A DNA stretch of 64,000 nt from Phycobacter sedimenti (GCF_038148855.1 NZ_JBBVGR010000007.1:124001-188000), one strand, 5' to 3'. Positions 24,919 through 33,723 are shown, numbered from the stretch's first letter. The notes: a model not told the origin generated them from the sequence alone. A program made the numbers and translations.

Positions 24919-26535
24919 TCAGGCCCGCGCCACGCCAAAGGCATTGGGCCGCAGATCGCGGGCGCGGGCCTCCACGCAGGTGGCAAGGCAGAAGCCGATC
25001 ACCCGGCGGCTGTCGCGCGGGTCGATCATCCCCATGTCGAGCATATGGCCGGAGGTATAAAAGGCATGAGACTGCCGGTCGAAATGCGCGGTGATCTTGG
25101 CCCGCTGGGCAGCAAGGCGTTCCTCATCCACCGGGAGGCCCTTGCGCTCGGCGGTGCGGCGGGCGACCTGCTCCATGGTCAGGGCCGCCTGCTCTCCGCC
25201 CATCACGCCGGTCATGGCATTTGGCCAGGTGAACAGGAAATCGGCGCCAAAGGCATGACCGCACATGCCGTAATTTCCGGCCCCGAAACTGGCCCCCACG
25301 TAAAGCGAAATCTTGGGCACCCGCAGGTTGGTCACCGCCTGGATCATCTTGGAGCCATGTTTAATCATGCCGCCGCGCTCATATTCGGTACCGACCATAT
25401 AGCCGGTGGTGTTACCCAGAAAGACAACCGGCGTGCCCGCCTGATCCATCGCCTGCAGGAAATGGGTCGCCTTGGTGGCGCCGTCCGGGTCGATGGGGCC
25501 GTTGTTGGCAAGGATCCCAACAGGCTGCCCCATGATGCGCGCCTGCAGGCAGAGCGTTGCAGGCCCGTAGCCCGGTTTGAAGTCCAAAAGATCCGATCCA
25601 TCGACGATCCGCGCCGCGACCTCGCGCATGTCATAGGGTTTGCGGTAATCGACCGGCACCACACCTGCCAGTTCATCAGGGTCGTGTTGCGGCGCGTCAT
25701 AGTCTGGAATCGGCGCAGCACCTGAGGGCCAGCCCAGCCCCGCGACCACCTCGCGGGCGATCTCGATCCCGTGGGCGTCATCTTCGGCAAGGTATTCCAC
25801 CAGCCCCGTTACCTCGGCGTGCATCTCGGCGCCGCCCAGATCGGCGTCCTTTGCCACCTCTCCGGTGGCGGCCTGCACCAGCGCGGCACCCGCCAGCATT
25901 GCCATGCCATTGCCCTTGACCCCGATCACATAGTCCGACAGCCCCGGCTGATAGGCCCCGCCTGCGGTGGAGGCGCCATGCAGCACCGTGATCACCGGAA
26001 TGCCCGCTGCAGAAAGCCGCGCAAGCCCTGCGAACATGCCGCCACCATGGGCCCAAAGCTCCACCGTGTAGCGCATCAGATCGGCGCCGGCGCTTTCGAC
26101 AAGGTGAATGAACGGCAGCTTCTGGCGATGCGCGATTCCCAGCGCGCCCAGCGCCTTGTCCACCGACTTGCCGGTCATCGCCCCCGCATTGATCCCCGCA
26201 TCATCGGCAAAGACCAGACAGCGTACGCCGGAGACATAGCCGATCCCGGTGATGATCGAGGCGCCGGGAATGGAGGTCTCCGGGTCGGGGTCGTCCACCA
26301 GATAGGACGCCATGTTGTAAAGCTCGACAAAGGGCATGCCGGGATCCAGCAGCGCCGAGATCCGCTCACGCGGGGAAAGCTGGCCGCGCTTGTCGAACAC
26401 CGGGCGGCGCTCTTCGGATTTGGCCGCCGCGCGGGTTTCGAGTTCGCGCATGCGCTCCACCAGCGCCAGCATCTCGGCGCGGTTGGTCTGAAAGGCATCG
26501 CTGGCCGGGCTGATCCGGCTTTGAAAAGCTGTCAT
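24919..26535 (-). CDS. Acyl-CoA carboxylase beta subunit (carboxyltransferase)
   Basis: 538-aa carboxyltransferase that moves CO2 from biotin to an acyl-CoA. The N- and C-terminal crotonase-like domains are both complete; GASTAGGAYQPGLSDY and GASFGAGNYGMCGHAFGAD are oxyanion-hole segments of the MccB/AtuC branch. Start ATG 26535 has GGGAG 7 nt upstream. Together with the downstream alpha subunit it makes a two-subunit carboxylase. Length and motifs fit methylcrotonyl-CoA or geranyl-CoA carboxylase better than propionyl-CoA carboxylase. Confidence 0.92.
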   Translation of the reverse strand: MTAFQSRISPASDAFQTNRAEMLALVERMRELETRAAAKSEERRPVFDKRGQLSPRERISALLDPGMPFVELYNMASYLVDDPDPETSIPGASIITGIGYVSGVRCLVFADDAGINAGAMTGKSVDKALGALGIAHRQKLPFIHLVESAGADLMRYTVELWAHGGGMFAGLARLSAAGIPVITVLHGASTAGGAYQPGLSDYVIGVKGNGMAMLAGAALVQAATGEVAKDADLGGAEMHAEVTGLVEYLAEDDAHGIEIAREVVAGLGWPSGAAPIPDYDAPQHDPDELAGVVPVDYRKPYDMREVAARIVDGSDLLDFKPGYGPATLCLQARIMGQPVGILANNGPIDPDGATKATHFLQAMDQAGTPVVFLGNTTGYMVGTEYERGGMIKHGSKMIQAVTNLRVPKISLYVGASFGAGNYGMCGHAFGADFLFTWPNAMTGVMGGEQAALTMEQVARRTAERKGLPVDEERLAAQRAKITAHFDRQSHAFYTSGHMLDMGMIDPRDSRRVIGFCLATCVEARARDLRPNAFGVARA

Positions 26536-26570
26536 GTCACGGCTCCCTTTATCATCTTGCCTTGTCCCGC

Positions 26571-26586
26571 CCGGCCAACAGGCCGG
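26571..26586. repeat. Small hairpin between AtuA-like and carboxyltransferase genes
   Basis: CCGGCC-AACA-GGCCGG forms a perfect 6-bp stem in the 77-bp gap. It is followed by ACAGCGCCCG, so GGCCGGACAGCG matches the element at 4539-4550. It may adjust the ratio of AtuA-like protein to carboxylase. Confidence 0.4.
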
Positions 26587-26612
26587 ACAGCGCCCGTCTG
26601 GCTGACACCTCG

Positions 26613-28403
26613 TTATTCATCCCACCCCCCCAGCAGATCCGCATCCACCGGCACCGGTGCGGCCAGCAGCAGCTGGGCGTATCCCTTGGCCTGCGGATCA
26701 TTGCGCAGGGAGGACGTGCCACCCCCGCCCAGCGCGCCGTGCAAAAGGATATTCATCGACGCACTCCCCGGCAGGTAGAAGCGTTCGATTCGGCCTTTGG
26801 TGAAATGACCAAAGACGCGGCTCAGGTGATCCGCGTCCAGCGCGGCCCAGATCCAGGGCATAAACTCGGGGCGACGGGCAAGAATACCGATATTGGCAAT
26901 GTCGCCCTTGTCACCGCTGCGCCCATAGGCGAGGCGCACGAGCGGCACCTCGACCACCCTATTCGCTGTCGGAGCAACCGGAAGCGCAGGGCGCCTGGGC
27001 GGATCGGCGGGCTGCGGTTCAGCGGCCGGGATATCGACCTCCCCCGCCTCATCCCTCAGCGTCACCGCCACCTGATCCTTTGGCGTGAGGTAGGAAAACA
27101 GCGCCAGCACCGGGCTGGGCCTTGGCCGCGTGCCCGCAAATCCCGACAGGCCCGGCGGGGTGGCAAGGCCCAGCCCGGTGGCCTCTTTCATGAAAAGACC
27201 CACGGCGCGCGCGTCCACGTGACGCACGGCGATCTTGGCGGCGACCTCGCGCGCCGGGGGGCTTTGGCGCATCGCACCGAACTGGCTTTCGGCGCCGATC
27301 AGCTCAACGCTCACATCGGTGAAATCGGGTGCATTCATGGCTTTGAGCTGCGCCCGCGTGCGCGTCGAAGCCGCATCGGCAAAGGCCTGGGCCTTCTCTT
27401 CGGCCTCCAAGCCATAAAAGGTGAAGATATGCCCGGCGCGGTAGCCATCGGCATGGGTGAGGCAGGTCTTGTAGTCCCCCGGCACGCCAAGGCCCCTGGC
27501 CCCGGCCACATGCACGCGGTCCGGGCCGGTCTGTTCCAGTGTGACGCTTGAGAAATCGCAGATGACATCCGGCAGGATGTACGCCTGAGGATCGCCGATC
27601 TCATAAAGCATCTGCTCTCCGACCGTGCCGCGCGAGACCAGCCCGCCGGTGCCTTCGGGCTTCACCACATCGAAACTGCCATCGGGATGAACCTCGGCAA
27701 TGGGGTAGCCGATGGTGTCCAGCCCCTCCACCACATCGCGCCAGTCGGTAAAGTTCCCGCCCGTGGCCTGCGGCCCGCATTCCAGGATATGCCCGGCGAG
27801 GGCGCCTCCCGCGAGCCGGTCCAGGTCCTGCGGGGCCCAACCGAAATGATGGATGCAGGCGCCAAGCGTAACGGCGCTGTCGACGCAGCGCCCGGTGATG
27901 ACGATATCCGCGCCCCGATCCAAAGCGGCAGCAATGGGAAAGGCGCCAAGGTAGGCGTTGATACTGGCGATCCTGTCCTTGGGCGGAAAGGGCGCGCCGG
28001 TGAACATCTCTGTCGGAGCGTTGGCGGCAATCTCTTCGATCCCAGCCGTCAGGTCATCTCCTTCAATGACCGCGACCTTCAAGCTTAGCCCCTGCCGCAC
28101 GATCTCTTCGCGCAGGGCCGCGGCGCAGGCGCCGGGATTGACCCCGCCTGCATTGGAGATGATCCGCACGCCCTGCGCGGCGATCTCCGCAAGGTTCGGC
28201 GCCATGGCAGCACTGACGAAATCACTGGCATATCCTGCGCCGGAATCCTTGGCGCGGGCGCGGGCCATGATGGCCATCGTGATCTCGGCCAGATAGTCAT
28301 AGACGATGAAATCCAGCCCGCCCGCCGCCAAAAGCTGCGGGGTTGCGAGGGCTGCATCGCCCCAAAAGCCGCTGGCACCACCGACGCGCAGACTCCTCAC
28401 CAT
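26613..28403 (-). CDS. Acyclic terpene utilization AtuA family protein (DUF1446)
   Basis: 596-aa protein of the AtuA/DUF1446 family. The N-terminal region (GGASGFWGDAALATPQLL, GGLDFIVYDYLAEITMAIM) is the conserved DUF1446 part, and a C-terminal part (from about residue 480, RLAYGRSGDKGDIANIGI) corresponds to the AtuA ferredoxin-fold-like domain, so this is the long two-domain form. AtuA is required for citronellol/geraniol use in Pseudomonas, but its reaction is unknown. Start ATG 28403 follows GGGAGGAG at ideal spacing. It leads the operon with the carboxylase pair and the nitronate monooxygenase-like gene, and diverges from the paa operon. Confidence 0.88.
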   Translation of the reverse strand: MVRSLRVGGASGFWGDAALATPQLLAAGGLDFIVYDYLAEITMAIMARARAKDSGAGYASDFVSAAMAPNLAEIAAQGVRIISNAGGVNPGACAAALREEIVRQGLSLKVAVIEGDDLTAGIEEIAANAPTEMFTGAPFPPKDRIASINAYLGAFPIAAALDRGADIVITGRCVDSAVTLGACIHHFGWAPQDLDRLAGGALAGHILECGPQATGGNFTDWRDVVEGLDTIGYPIAEVHPDGSFDVVKPEGTGGLVSRGTVGEQMLYEIGDPQAYILPDVICDFSSVTLEQTGPDRVHVAGARGLGVPGDYKTCLTHADGYRAGHIFTFYGLEAEEKAQAFADAASTRTRAQLKAMNAPDFTDVSVELIGAESQFGAMRQSPPAREVAAKIAVRHVDARAVGLFMKEATGLGLATPPGLSGFAGTRPRPSPVLALFSYLTPKDQVAVTLRDEAGEVDIPAAEPQPADPPRRPALPVAPTANRVVEVPLVRLAYGRSGDKGDIANIGILARRPEFMPWIWAALDADHLSRVFGHFTKGRIERFYLPGSASMNILLHGALGGGGTSSLRNDPQAKGYAQLLLAAPVPVDADLLGGWDE

Positions 28404-28450
28404 GTCTCCTCCCTCGATGCGATACCTTCTGCAGGGTCCTCCACCCCACA

Positions 28451-28468
28451 ACAGACCGATCGTTCTGT
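28451..28468. promoter_or_regulatory. Palindromic candidate TetR-type operator upstream of AtuA-like gene
   Basis: ACAGACCGATCGTTCTGT is an 18-bp palindrome with one mismatched pair, 48 bp upstream of the AtuA-like start. Its ACCGA half-site resembles the second element at 28625. Such motifs are bound by TetR-family repressors of acyl-CoA catabolism (PaaR, AtuR types). No regulator gene is adjacent. Confidence 0.45.
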
Positions 28469-28592
28469 TTTAGCCTGCCTGAAACCCGACCTCCCCCGCA
28501 ACAGAAATTCGGAGACCCACGAGAAGGACGTGAGGTCACTCTGCTGGATGATACGTTACACGATTCACCAGAATTAGGATTTTGCGTTACAT

Positions 28593-28620
28593 TTTACTTG
28601 CCGCGAATCGATGCTTTAAT
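28593..28620 (+). promoter_or_regulatory. Candidate promoter of the paa operon
   Basis: TTTACT (28593-28598) and TTTAAT (28615-28620) are separated by 16 nt in an AT-rich stretch. The likely transcription start would fall near 28627, inside the inverted repeat at 28625-28641. The leader to the ATG at 28676 would be about 50 nt. Confidence 0.45.
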
Positions 28621-28624
28621 GTAC

Positions 28625-28641
28625 ACCGACTACACGGTCGG
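28625..28641. promoter_or_regulatory. Candidate operator over the paa transcription start
   Basis: CCGAC (28626-28630) and GTCGG (28637-28641) are inverted across TACACG, with an A before the first arm giving ACCGAC. It lies just downstream of the -10 box, where repressor binding would block initiation. Confidence 0.4.
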
Positions 28642-28675
28642 CTAATTTTTGACCCAACAGGAGACATGAAGCCCC

Positions 28676-29878
28676 ATGGATGCATTCATCTGCGATGCCA
28701 CCCGGACCCCGATTGGCCGCTACGGCGGCGCCCTTTCCCAGGTCCGCACCGACGATCTGGCGGCAGCGCCCATTGCCGCTCTTGTCGCGCGCAACCCGAA
28801 TGTGGACTGGGCCAGCATCGATGACGTGATCTTTGGCGATGCCAACCAAGCCGGCGAAAGCAACCGCAACGTGGCCCGCATGGCGGCCCTGCTGGCGGGT
28901 CTGCCGGTGGACGTGCCCGGCACCACCGTCAACCGTCTCTGTGCATCCGGCATGGATGCGGTGGGCATGGCCAGCCGCGGGATCCGTGCGGGCGACTATG
29001 ACATGGCCATTGCAGGCGGCGTCGAAAGCATGAGCCGCGCGCCCTTCGTGATGCCCAAGGCAACCTCGGCCTTCACCCGCGCCAACGCGGTCTATGACAC
29101 CACCATCGGCTGGCGCTTCGTGAACAAGAAGATGCACGAGATGTACGGCACCGATTCCATGCCGCAGACCGCTGACAACGTGGCCGAAGACTATGCCATC
29201 TCCCGCGCAGATCAGGACGCCTTTGCCGCGCGCAGCCAGGCCCGCTGGGCCGCCGCGCATGAGGCGGGCGTCTTTGCCGAGGAGATCACCCCGGTCACCA
29301 TCCCCCAGCGCAAGGGCGATCCGCTGGTCGTGGACACCGACGAACACCCCCGCCCCGGCACCGATGCTGAAAAGCTGGCCAAGCTGAAGGGCGTCAACGG
29401 CCCCGACAAGACCGTGACCGCAGGCAACGCCTCGGGTGTCAACGACGGCGCCGCCGCCATCCTGATGGCGAACGAGGCCGCTGCAGCGAAGAACGGGTTG
29501 AAACCCATGGCGCGCATCGTCGGCATGGCCGCCGCAGGGGTCGAGCCCCGCGTGATGGGCATCGGCCCGGTGCCCGCGACGCAAAAGGTTCTGGCCCGCA
29601 CCGGCCTTACCATCGACCAGATGGATGTGATCGAGCTGAACGAGGCCTTTGCCTCGCAGGGGCTTGCCACCCTGCGCGCCCTTGGCGTGGCGGATGATGC
29701 CCCCCATGTGAACCCCAATGGCGGCGCGATCGCCATTGGCCATCCGCTTGGCATGTCGGGCGCACGGCTTGTGCTGACGGCGGCCTATCAGTTGCAACGC
29801 ACCGGCGGGCGCTATGCGCTCTGCACCATGTGCGTTGGTGTCGGACAGGGCACCGCCCTGATCCTGGAACGAGTTTAA
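28676..29878 (+). CDS. pcaF: 3-oxoadipyl-CoA thiolase
   Basis: 400-aa thiolase for the last step of phenylacetate and beta-ketoadipate degradation, giving succinyl-CoA and acetyl-CoA. Catalytic Cys89 is in NRLCASGMDAVG, His356 in IAIGHPLGMSGAR and Cys386 in TMCVGVGQG. The opening MDAFICDATRTPIGRYGGAL is characteristic of PcaF/PaaJ rather than generic FadA. It opens the plus-strand paa operon 15 bp before paaA. The segment AACAGGAGACATGAAGCCCC precedes the start, so GGAG is rather distant (about 14 nt); an earlier ATG at 28667 is not in a long frame. Confidence 0.92.
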   Translation: MDAFICDATRTPIGRYGGALSQVRTDDLAAAPIAALVARNPNVDWASIDDVIFGDANQAGESNRNVARMAALLAGLPVDVPGTTVNRLCASGMDAVGMASRGIRAGDYDMAIAGGVESMSRAPFVMPKATSAFTRANAVYDTTIGWRFVNKKMHEMYGTDSMPQTADNVAEDYAISRADQDAFAARSQARWAAAHEAGVFAEEITPVTIPQRKGDPLVVDTDEHPRPGTDAEKLAKLKGVNGPDKTVTAGNASGVNDGAAAILMANEAAAAKNGLKPMARIVGMAAAGVEPRVMGIGPVPATQKVLARTGLTIDQMDVIELNEAFASQGLATLRALGVADDAPHVNPNGGAIAIGHPLGMSGARLVLTAAYQLQRTGGRYALCTMCVGVGQGTALILERV

Positions 29879-29893
29879 CGGAGGAGACGCGCT

Positions 29894-30871
29894 ATGTATG
29901 CTCAGATGGTAAAATCCGAGGCAACGCAGGACGATCCCGAAAAGCTGGCCGCCTTTCAGGCGCGCATTGATCGGGGCGAAAAGATCGAGCCGAAGGACTG
30001 GATGCCCGAAGGCTACCGCAAGACACTGATCCGCCAGATCGGCCAGCACGCGCATTCGGAAATCGTCGGCCAGCTGCCCGAGGGCAACTGGATCACCCGC
30101 GCCCCCACGCTGGAGCGCAAGGCGATCCTGCTGGCCAAGGTGCAGGACGAAGCGGGCCATGGTCTGTATCTTTACTGCGCGGCGGAAACGCTGGGTGTCT
30201 CGCGCGACGAGCTGACCGAGATGCTGCTGGATGGCCGCATGAAGTATTCCTCGATCTTCAACTACCCGACGCTGAACTGGGCCGATATCGGCGCGGTCGG
30301 CTGGCTGGTGGATGGCGCTGCGATCATGAACCAGGTGCCGCTGCAGCGGACCTCCTTTGGTCCCTATTCCCGCGCCATGATCCGCGTCTGCAAGGAAGAA
30401 AGCTTTCACCAGCGTCAGGGCTATGACGCCATCCGCAAGATGGCCGAAGGCACGCCCGAGCAGAAGAAAATGGCGCAGGACGCGCTGAACCGCCTCTGGT
30501 TCCCCTCGCTGATGATGTTCGGCCCCTCGGACAAGGAGTCCGTCCACTCAGAACAGTCCATGGCCTGGAAGATCAAGATGAACACCAATGACGAACTGCG
30601 TCAGAAATTCGTCGACCAGACCGTGCCGCAGATCGAATTCCTTGGCCTCGACCTGCCCGATCCGAACATCAAGTGGAACGAGGAACGTGGTCACTACGAT
30701 TACACCGATCCCGACTGGTCGGAGTTCTTCGACGTGATCAAGGGCAACGGCCCCTGCAACACCGACCGTCTGGCGGCCCGCAACACCGCCTGGAAAGACG
30801 GTGCATGGGTGCGCGACGGTCTTCTGGCCCATGCCCAGAAAAAGGCCGCGCGCAAGCACGCAGCCGAATAA
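29894..30871 (+). CDS. paaA: 1,2-phenylacetyl-CoA epoxidase subunit PaaA
   Basis: Catalytic diiron subunit of the ring epoxidase that converts phenylacetyl-CoA with O2 and NADPH to the ring-1,2-epoxide. Length 325 aa is normal. Ferritin-like iron ligands are visible in KVQDEAGHGLYLY (Glu86, His89) and in CKEESFHQRQGYD (Glu168/169, His172). It forms a complex with PaaC, PaaB and PaaE encoded next. The start has GGAGGAGACGCG upstream. Confidence 0.96.
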   Translation: MYAQMVKSEATQDDPEKLAAFQARIDRGEKIEPKDWMPEGYRKTLIRQIGQHAHSEIVGQLPEGNWITRAPTLERKAILLAKVQDEAGHGLYLYCAAETLGVSRDELTEMLLDGRMKYSSIFNYPTLNWADIGAVGWLVDGAAIMNQVPLQRTSFGPYSRAMIRVCKEESFHQRQGYDAIRKMAEGTPEQKKMAQDALNRLWFPSLMMFGPSDKESVHSEQSMAWKIKMNTNDELRQKFVDQTVPQIEFLGLDLPDPNIKWNEERGHYDYTDPDWSEFFDVIKGNGPCNTDRLAARNTAWKDGAWVRDGLLAHAQKKAARKHAAE

Positions 30872-30953
30872 GCGATCCAAGCCTTATCCGCCCCCTGCCC
30901 GCGCCCGATCCTGATGCGCGGCAGGGTGGCCCCTCAGCCAGGAGGAACACCCC

Positions 30954-31238
30954 ATGAAAAACGAATGGCCCCTTTGGGAAGTCTTCATCCGCGGTCAGCA
31001 CGGCATGAGCCACCGCCACGTCGGCTCTCTGCATGCGCCCGACGCCGAAATGGCGATCAAGAATGCCCGCGACGTCTACACCCGCCGCAACGAGGGCGTG
31101 TCGATCTGGGTTGTCGAAGCCAACCACATCGCGGCCTCCTCCCCCGGCGACAAGGGCCCGCTTTACGAGCCCTCTGAATCCAAGGTCTACCGTCACCCGA
31201 CCTTCTTTGACATCCCCGAAGAAGTGGGGGCAATGTAA
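30954..31238 (+). CDS. paaB: 1,2-phenylacetyl-CoA epoxidase subunit PaaB
   Basis: 94-aa small subunit that bridges PaaA/PaaC modules in the epoxidase complex. Family features are MKNEWPLWEVFIRG, HVGSLHAPDAEMAIKNARD and RRNEGVSIWVV. The ribosome site AGGAGG lies 8-9 nt before the ATG. The stop overlaps the paaC start by one base (TAATG), giving tight coupling. Confidence 0.95.
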   Translation: MKNEWPLWEVFIRGQHGMSHRHVGSLHAPDAEMAIKNARDVYTRRNEGVSIWVVEANHIAASSPGDKGPLYEPSESKVYRHPTFFDIPEEVGAM

Positions 31239-31999
31239 TGACCCGTGATGAGGCGTTTACCCAGTTCCTTTTGCGGATGGGCGACAACACCCTGATCCTG
31301 GGCCACCGCGTCAGCGAATGGTGCGGCCATGCCCCGGTTCTGGAGGAAGACATCGCGCTGGCCAATACCGCGCTGGATCTGATCGGTCAGACCCAGATGT
31401 GGCTTGGCCTTGCGGGCGAAGTGCAGGGTGAGGGCAAGAGCGCCGACGACCTCGCCTTCCTGCGTGATGTCTGGGATTTCCGCAACGTGCTGCTGGTCGA
31501 AGTGCCGAACGGCGACTTTGGCCGCACCCTGATGCGCCAGTGCCTGTTCGATGCCTGGCACTCGATCCAGCTGGGCCACCTGATGAAATCCAGCGACGAA
31601 CGGGTCGCCGCGATTGCCGCCAAGACCAGCAAGGAAGTCGCCTATCACCTGGAACGCTCGGCCGATACGGTTGTGGGTCTGGGCGATGGCACCGAGGAAA
31701 GCCACCGCCGCATGCAGGAGGCGCTGGACTATCTCTGGCCCTATGTGGGCGAGATGTTCCAGTCCGACGAGGTGGACGCCGAGATGGTCAAGGCGGGCAT
31801 CGCGCCCGATCCGGCCTCTTTGCGCGCTGACTTCGATGCGCTGATCGGCCGGATCATGGGCGAGGCGACGCTGACCATCCCGGACAGCGCCTTTGGCCAC
31901 AAGGGCGGGCGCACCGGCAAGATGCACACCGAGCACCTGGGCCATTTGCTGACGCAGATGCAGTGGCTGCAGCGCGCCTATCCCGGCGCCAAGTGGTAA
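31238..31999 (+). CDS. paaC: 1,2-phenylacetyl-CoA epoxidase subunit PaaC
   Basis: 253-aa structural subunit of the epoxidase with a ferritin-like fold that has lost most iron ligands. It pairs with PaaA and is needed for substrate binding and stability. MGDNTLILGHRVSEWCGHAP and ALDLIGQTQMWLGLAGE are family markers. It starts on the last base of the paaB stop. A 125-bp spacer containing a hairpin separates it from paaD. Confidence 0.95.
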   Translation: MTRDEAFTQFLLRMGDNTLILGHRVSEWCGHAPVLEEDIALANTALDLIGQTQMWLGLAGEVQGEGKSADDLAFLRDVWDFRNVLLVEVPNGDFGRTLMRQCLFDAWHSIQLGHLMKSSDERVAAIAAKTSKEVAYHLERSADTVVGLGDGTEESHRRMQEALDYLWPYVGEMFQSDEVDAEMVKAGIAPDPASLRADFDALIGRIMGEATLTIPDSAFGHKGGRTGKMHTEHLGHLLTQMQWLQRAYPGAKW

Positions 32000-32021
32000 C
32001 ACCCACCGGGGGCAAAGGCTC

Positions 32022-32043
32022 CCTTGGCTGGGGCCAAGGCCCC
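32022..32043. repeat. Alternative hairpins between paaC and paaD
   Basis: CCTTGGC/GCCAAGG (32022-32039, loop TGGG) and GGGGCC/GGCCCC (32030-32043) are mutually exclusive stems in the unusually long paaC-paaD spacer. There is no T-run. They may tune expression of paaD/paaE relative to paaABC by processing. Confidence 0.4.
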
Positions 32044-32124
32044 GGCCATCGCAGCGGACGGGCCTTGCCCGACCGATAGTGCTGCCAGGCTAGAACATCC
32101 GGTCCAGAACATGAGGACACCCAC

Positions 32125-32598
32125 ATGAGCCAAACAACAGACAAGCCAAGCGTGGAACAGATCTGGGAATGGCTGGATGCCGTGCCCGATCCGGAAATCC
32201 CGGTGATCTCACTGGTGGATCTCGGGATCATCCGCGGGGTCGCTTGGGATGGCGATACGCTGGAGGTTGCCGTCACGCCCACCTATTCGGGCTGCCCGGC
32301 AACGGCGGTGATCAACATGGATATCGAAACCGCCCTGCGTGATCACGGGCTCGACAACATCCGCCTCAAGACCCAGATCGCGCCGCCCTGGACCACCGAC
32401 TGGATGTCCGAAAAGGGCCGCGCGAAACTGGAAGACTACGGGATCGCCCCGCCGCAAGCCGCAGGTGGCCCCGAGAAATGCCCGCATTGCGGCAGCAAGA
32501 ACGTCACATTGGTCAGCCAGTTCGGCTCGACCCCGTGCAAGGCACACTGGCGCTGCCAGGACTGCCTCGAACCCTTTGATTATTTCAAGTGCATCTGA
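32125..32598 (+). CDS. paaD: Phenylacetate degradation protein PaaD (Fe-S assembly factor)
   Basis: 157-aa protein of the DUF59/MIP18 class that matures an Fe-S or diiron centre of the epoxidase. The N-terminal DUF59 domain shows VPDPEIPVISLVDLGIIRG and SGCPAT. The C-terminal zinc-ribbon-like tail has CPHCG, then CKAHWRCQDC, ending FKCI. Both parts are complete. It is followed 10 bp later by paaE. Confidence 0.94.
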   Translation: MSQTTDKPSVEQIWEWLDAVPDPEIPVISLVDLGIIRGVAWDGDTLEVAVTPTYSGCPATAVINMDIETALRDHGLDNIRLKTQIAPPWTTDWMSEKGRAKLEDYGIAPPQAAGGPEKCPHCGSKNVTLVSQFGSTPCKAHWRCQDCLEPFDYFKCI

Positions 32599-32608
32599 GG
32601 AGACCTCC

Positions 32609-33682
32609 ATGGCGCGCTTCCACGATCTAGAAGTCACCGATGTCCGCAAGACGATCCGCGATGCGGTTGTCGTCTCTTTGAAGCCAGTCAATGGCGCGGC
32701 AGCGGAATTCGATTTCACCCAGGGCCAGTACCTGACCTTCCGCCGCGATTTCGATGGCGAGGAGCTGCGCCGCAGCTACTCGATCTGCGCCGGCAAGGAC
32801 GAAGGCATCCTGCAGGTGGGCATCAAGCGCGTCGACGGCGGCGCCTTTTCGACCTGGGCCAACACCGAGCTGAAGGCGGGCGACACCCTGCAGGCGATGG
32901 CCCCCATGGGCACCTTCTTCACGCCGCTCGATGCGGCGGCGGAGAAATCCTACCTCGGCTTTGCCGGCGGATCCGGCATCACCCCGGTGCTGTCGATCCT
33001 GAAAACCACGCTGGCGGCAGAGCCGAACTCCACCTTCACGCTGGTCTATGCCAACAAGGGTGTGAACACGATCATGTTCCGCGAGGAGCTTGAGGATCTG
33101 AAGAACCTCTACATGGGCCGCTTCAACGTGATCCATATCCTGGAAAGCGACGCCCAGGAGATTGACCTTTTCACCGGCCTTGTGACCGAGGAGAAATGCG
33201 CCCAGCTGTTTGAACACTGGATCGATATCAAGAACGTGGACACCGCCTTTATCTGCGGGCCGGAGCCGATGATGCTGGGCATTGCCGCCGCCCTGCGCAC
33301 CGCAGGCCTCACGGATGATCAGATCAAGTTCGAGCTGTTCGCAAGCGCCCAGCCGGGCCGCGCGAAACGCAAGGCGAGCGCGGCGGATGCGGCCAGCGGC
33401 GCCAATCAGACTTCAGCGGCGATCACGCTGGACGGTGCGACCCAGACCATCCAGATGGGCAAGGACACCACGATCCTGGATGCGGCCTTGGAGAACGCCA
33501 TGGACGCGCCCTATGCCTGCAAGGCCGGGGTCTGCTCCACCTGCCGCTGCAAGGTGCTGGAGGGCGAGGTGGAAATGGTCACCAACCACGCGCTTGAGGA
33601 TTACGAGGTCGAAAAGGGCTATGTGCTGTCCTGTCAGGCCTATCCGGTCACCGACAAGGTGGTCGTGGATTACGATCAGTAA
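32609..33682 (+). CDS. paaE: 1,2-phenylacetyl-CoA epoxidase reductase PaaE
   Basis: 357-aa flavin/2Fe-2S reductase that passes electrons from NADPH to PaaA. A ferredoxin-NADP reductase domain (about 1-230; RRSYSICAG for FAD and GFAGGSGITPVLSI for nucleotide) is joined to a C-terminal plant-type ferredoxin with CKAGVCSTCRC and the last cysteine, about 342, in LSCQ. Start ATG 32609 (MARFHDLEV) follows GAGGAGACC. A stable terminator follows, closing the operon. Confidence 0.95.
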   Translation: MARFHDLEVTDVRKTIRDAVVVSLKPVNGAAAEFDFTQGQYLTFRRDFDGEELRRSYSICAGKDEGILQVGIKRVDGGAFSTWANTELKAGDTLQAMAPMGTFFTPLDAAAEKSYLGFAGGSGITPVLSILKTTLAAEPNSTFTLVYANKGVNTIMFREELEDLKNLYMGRFNVIHILESDAQEIDLFTGLVTEEKCAQLFEHWIDIKNVDTAFICGPEPMMLGIAAALRTAGLTDDQIKFELFASAQPGRAKRKASAADAASGANQTSAAITLDGATQTIQMGKDTTILDAALENAMDAPYACKAGVCSTCRCKVLEGEVEMVTNHALEDYEVEKGYVLSCQAYPVTDKVVVDYDQ

Positions 33683-33694
33683 CAGATTTCACGG

Positions 33695-33723
33695 CGCGCC
33701 CTTCGGGGCGCGTCTTTTGTTTT
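33695..33723 (+). terminator. Rho-independent terminator after paaE
   Basis: CGCGCCC-TTCG-GGGCGCG is a 7-bp stem with a UUCG tetraloop, followed directly by TCTTTTGTTTT. It is one of the clearest terminators in the window and separates the paa operon from the downstream diiron-like gene. Confidence 0.85.

Noticed and set aside
28616..30547. 643-codon minus-strand frame opposite pcaF and paaA
   Set aside because: Antisense shadow of two complete, well-motifed genes.
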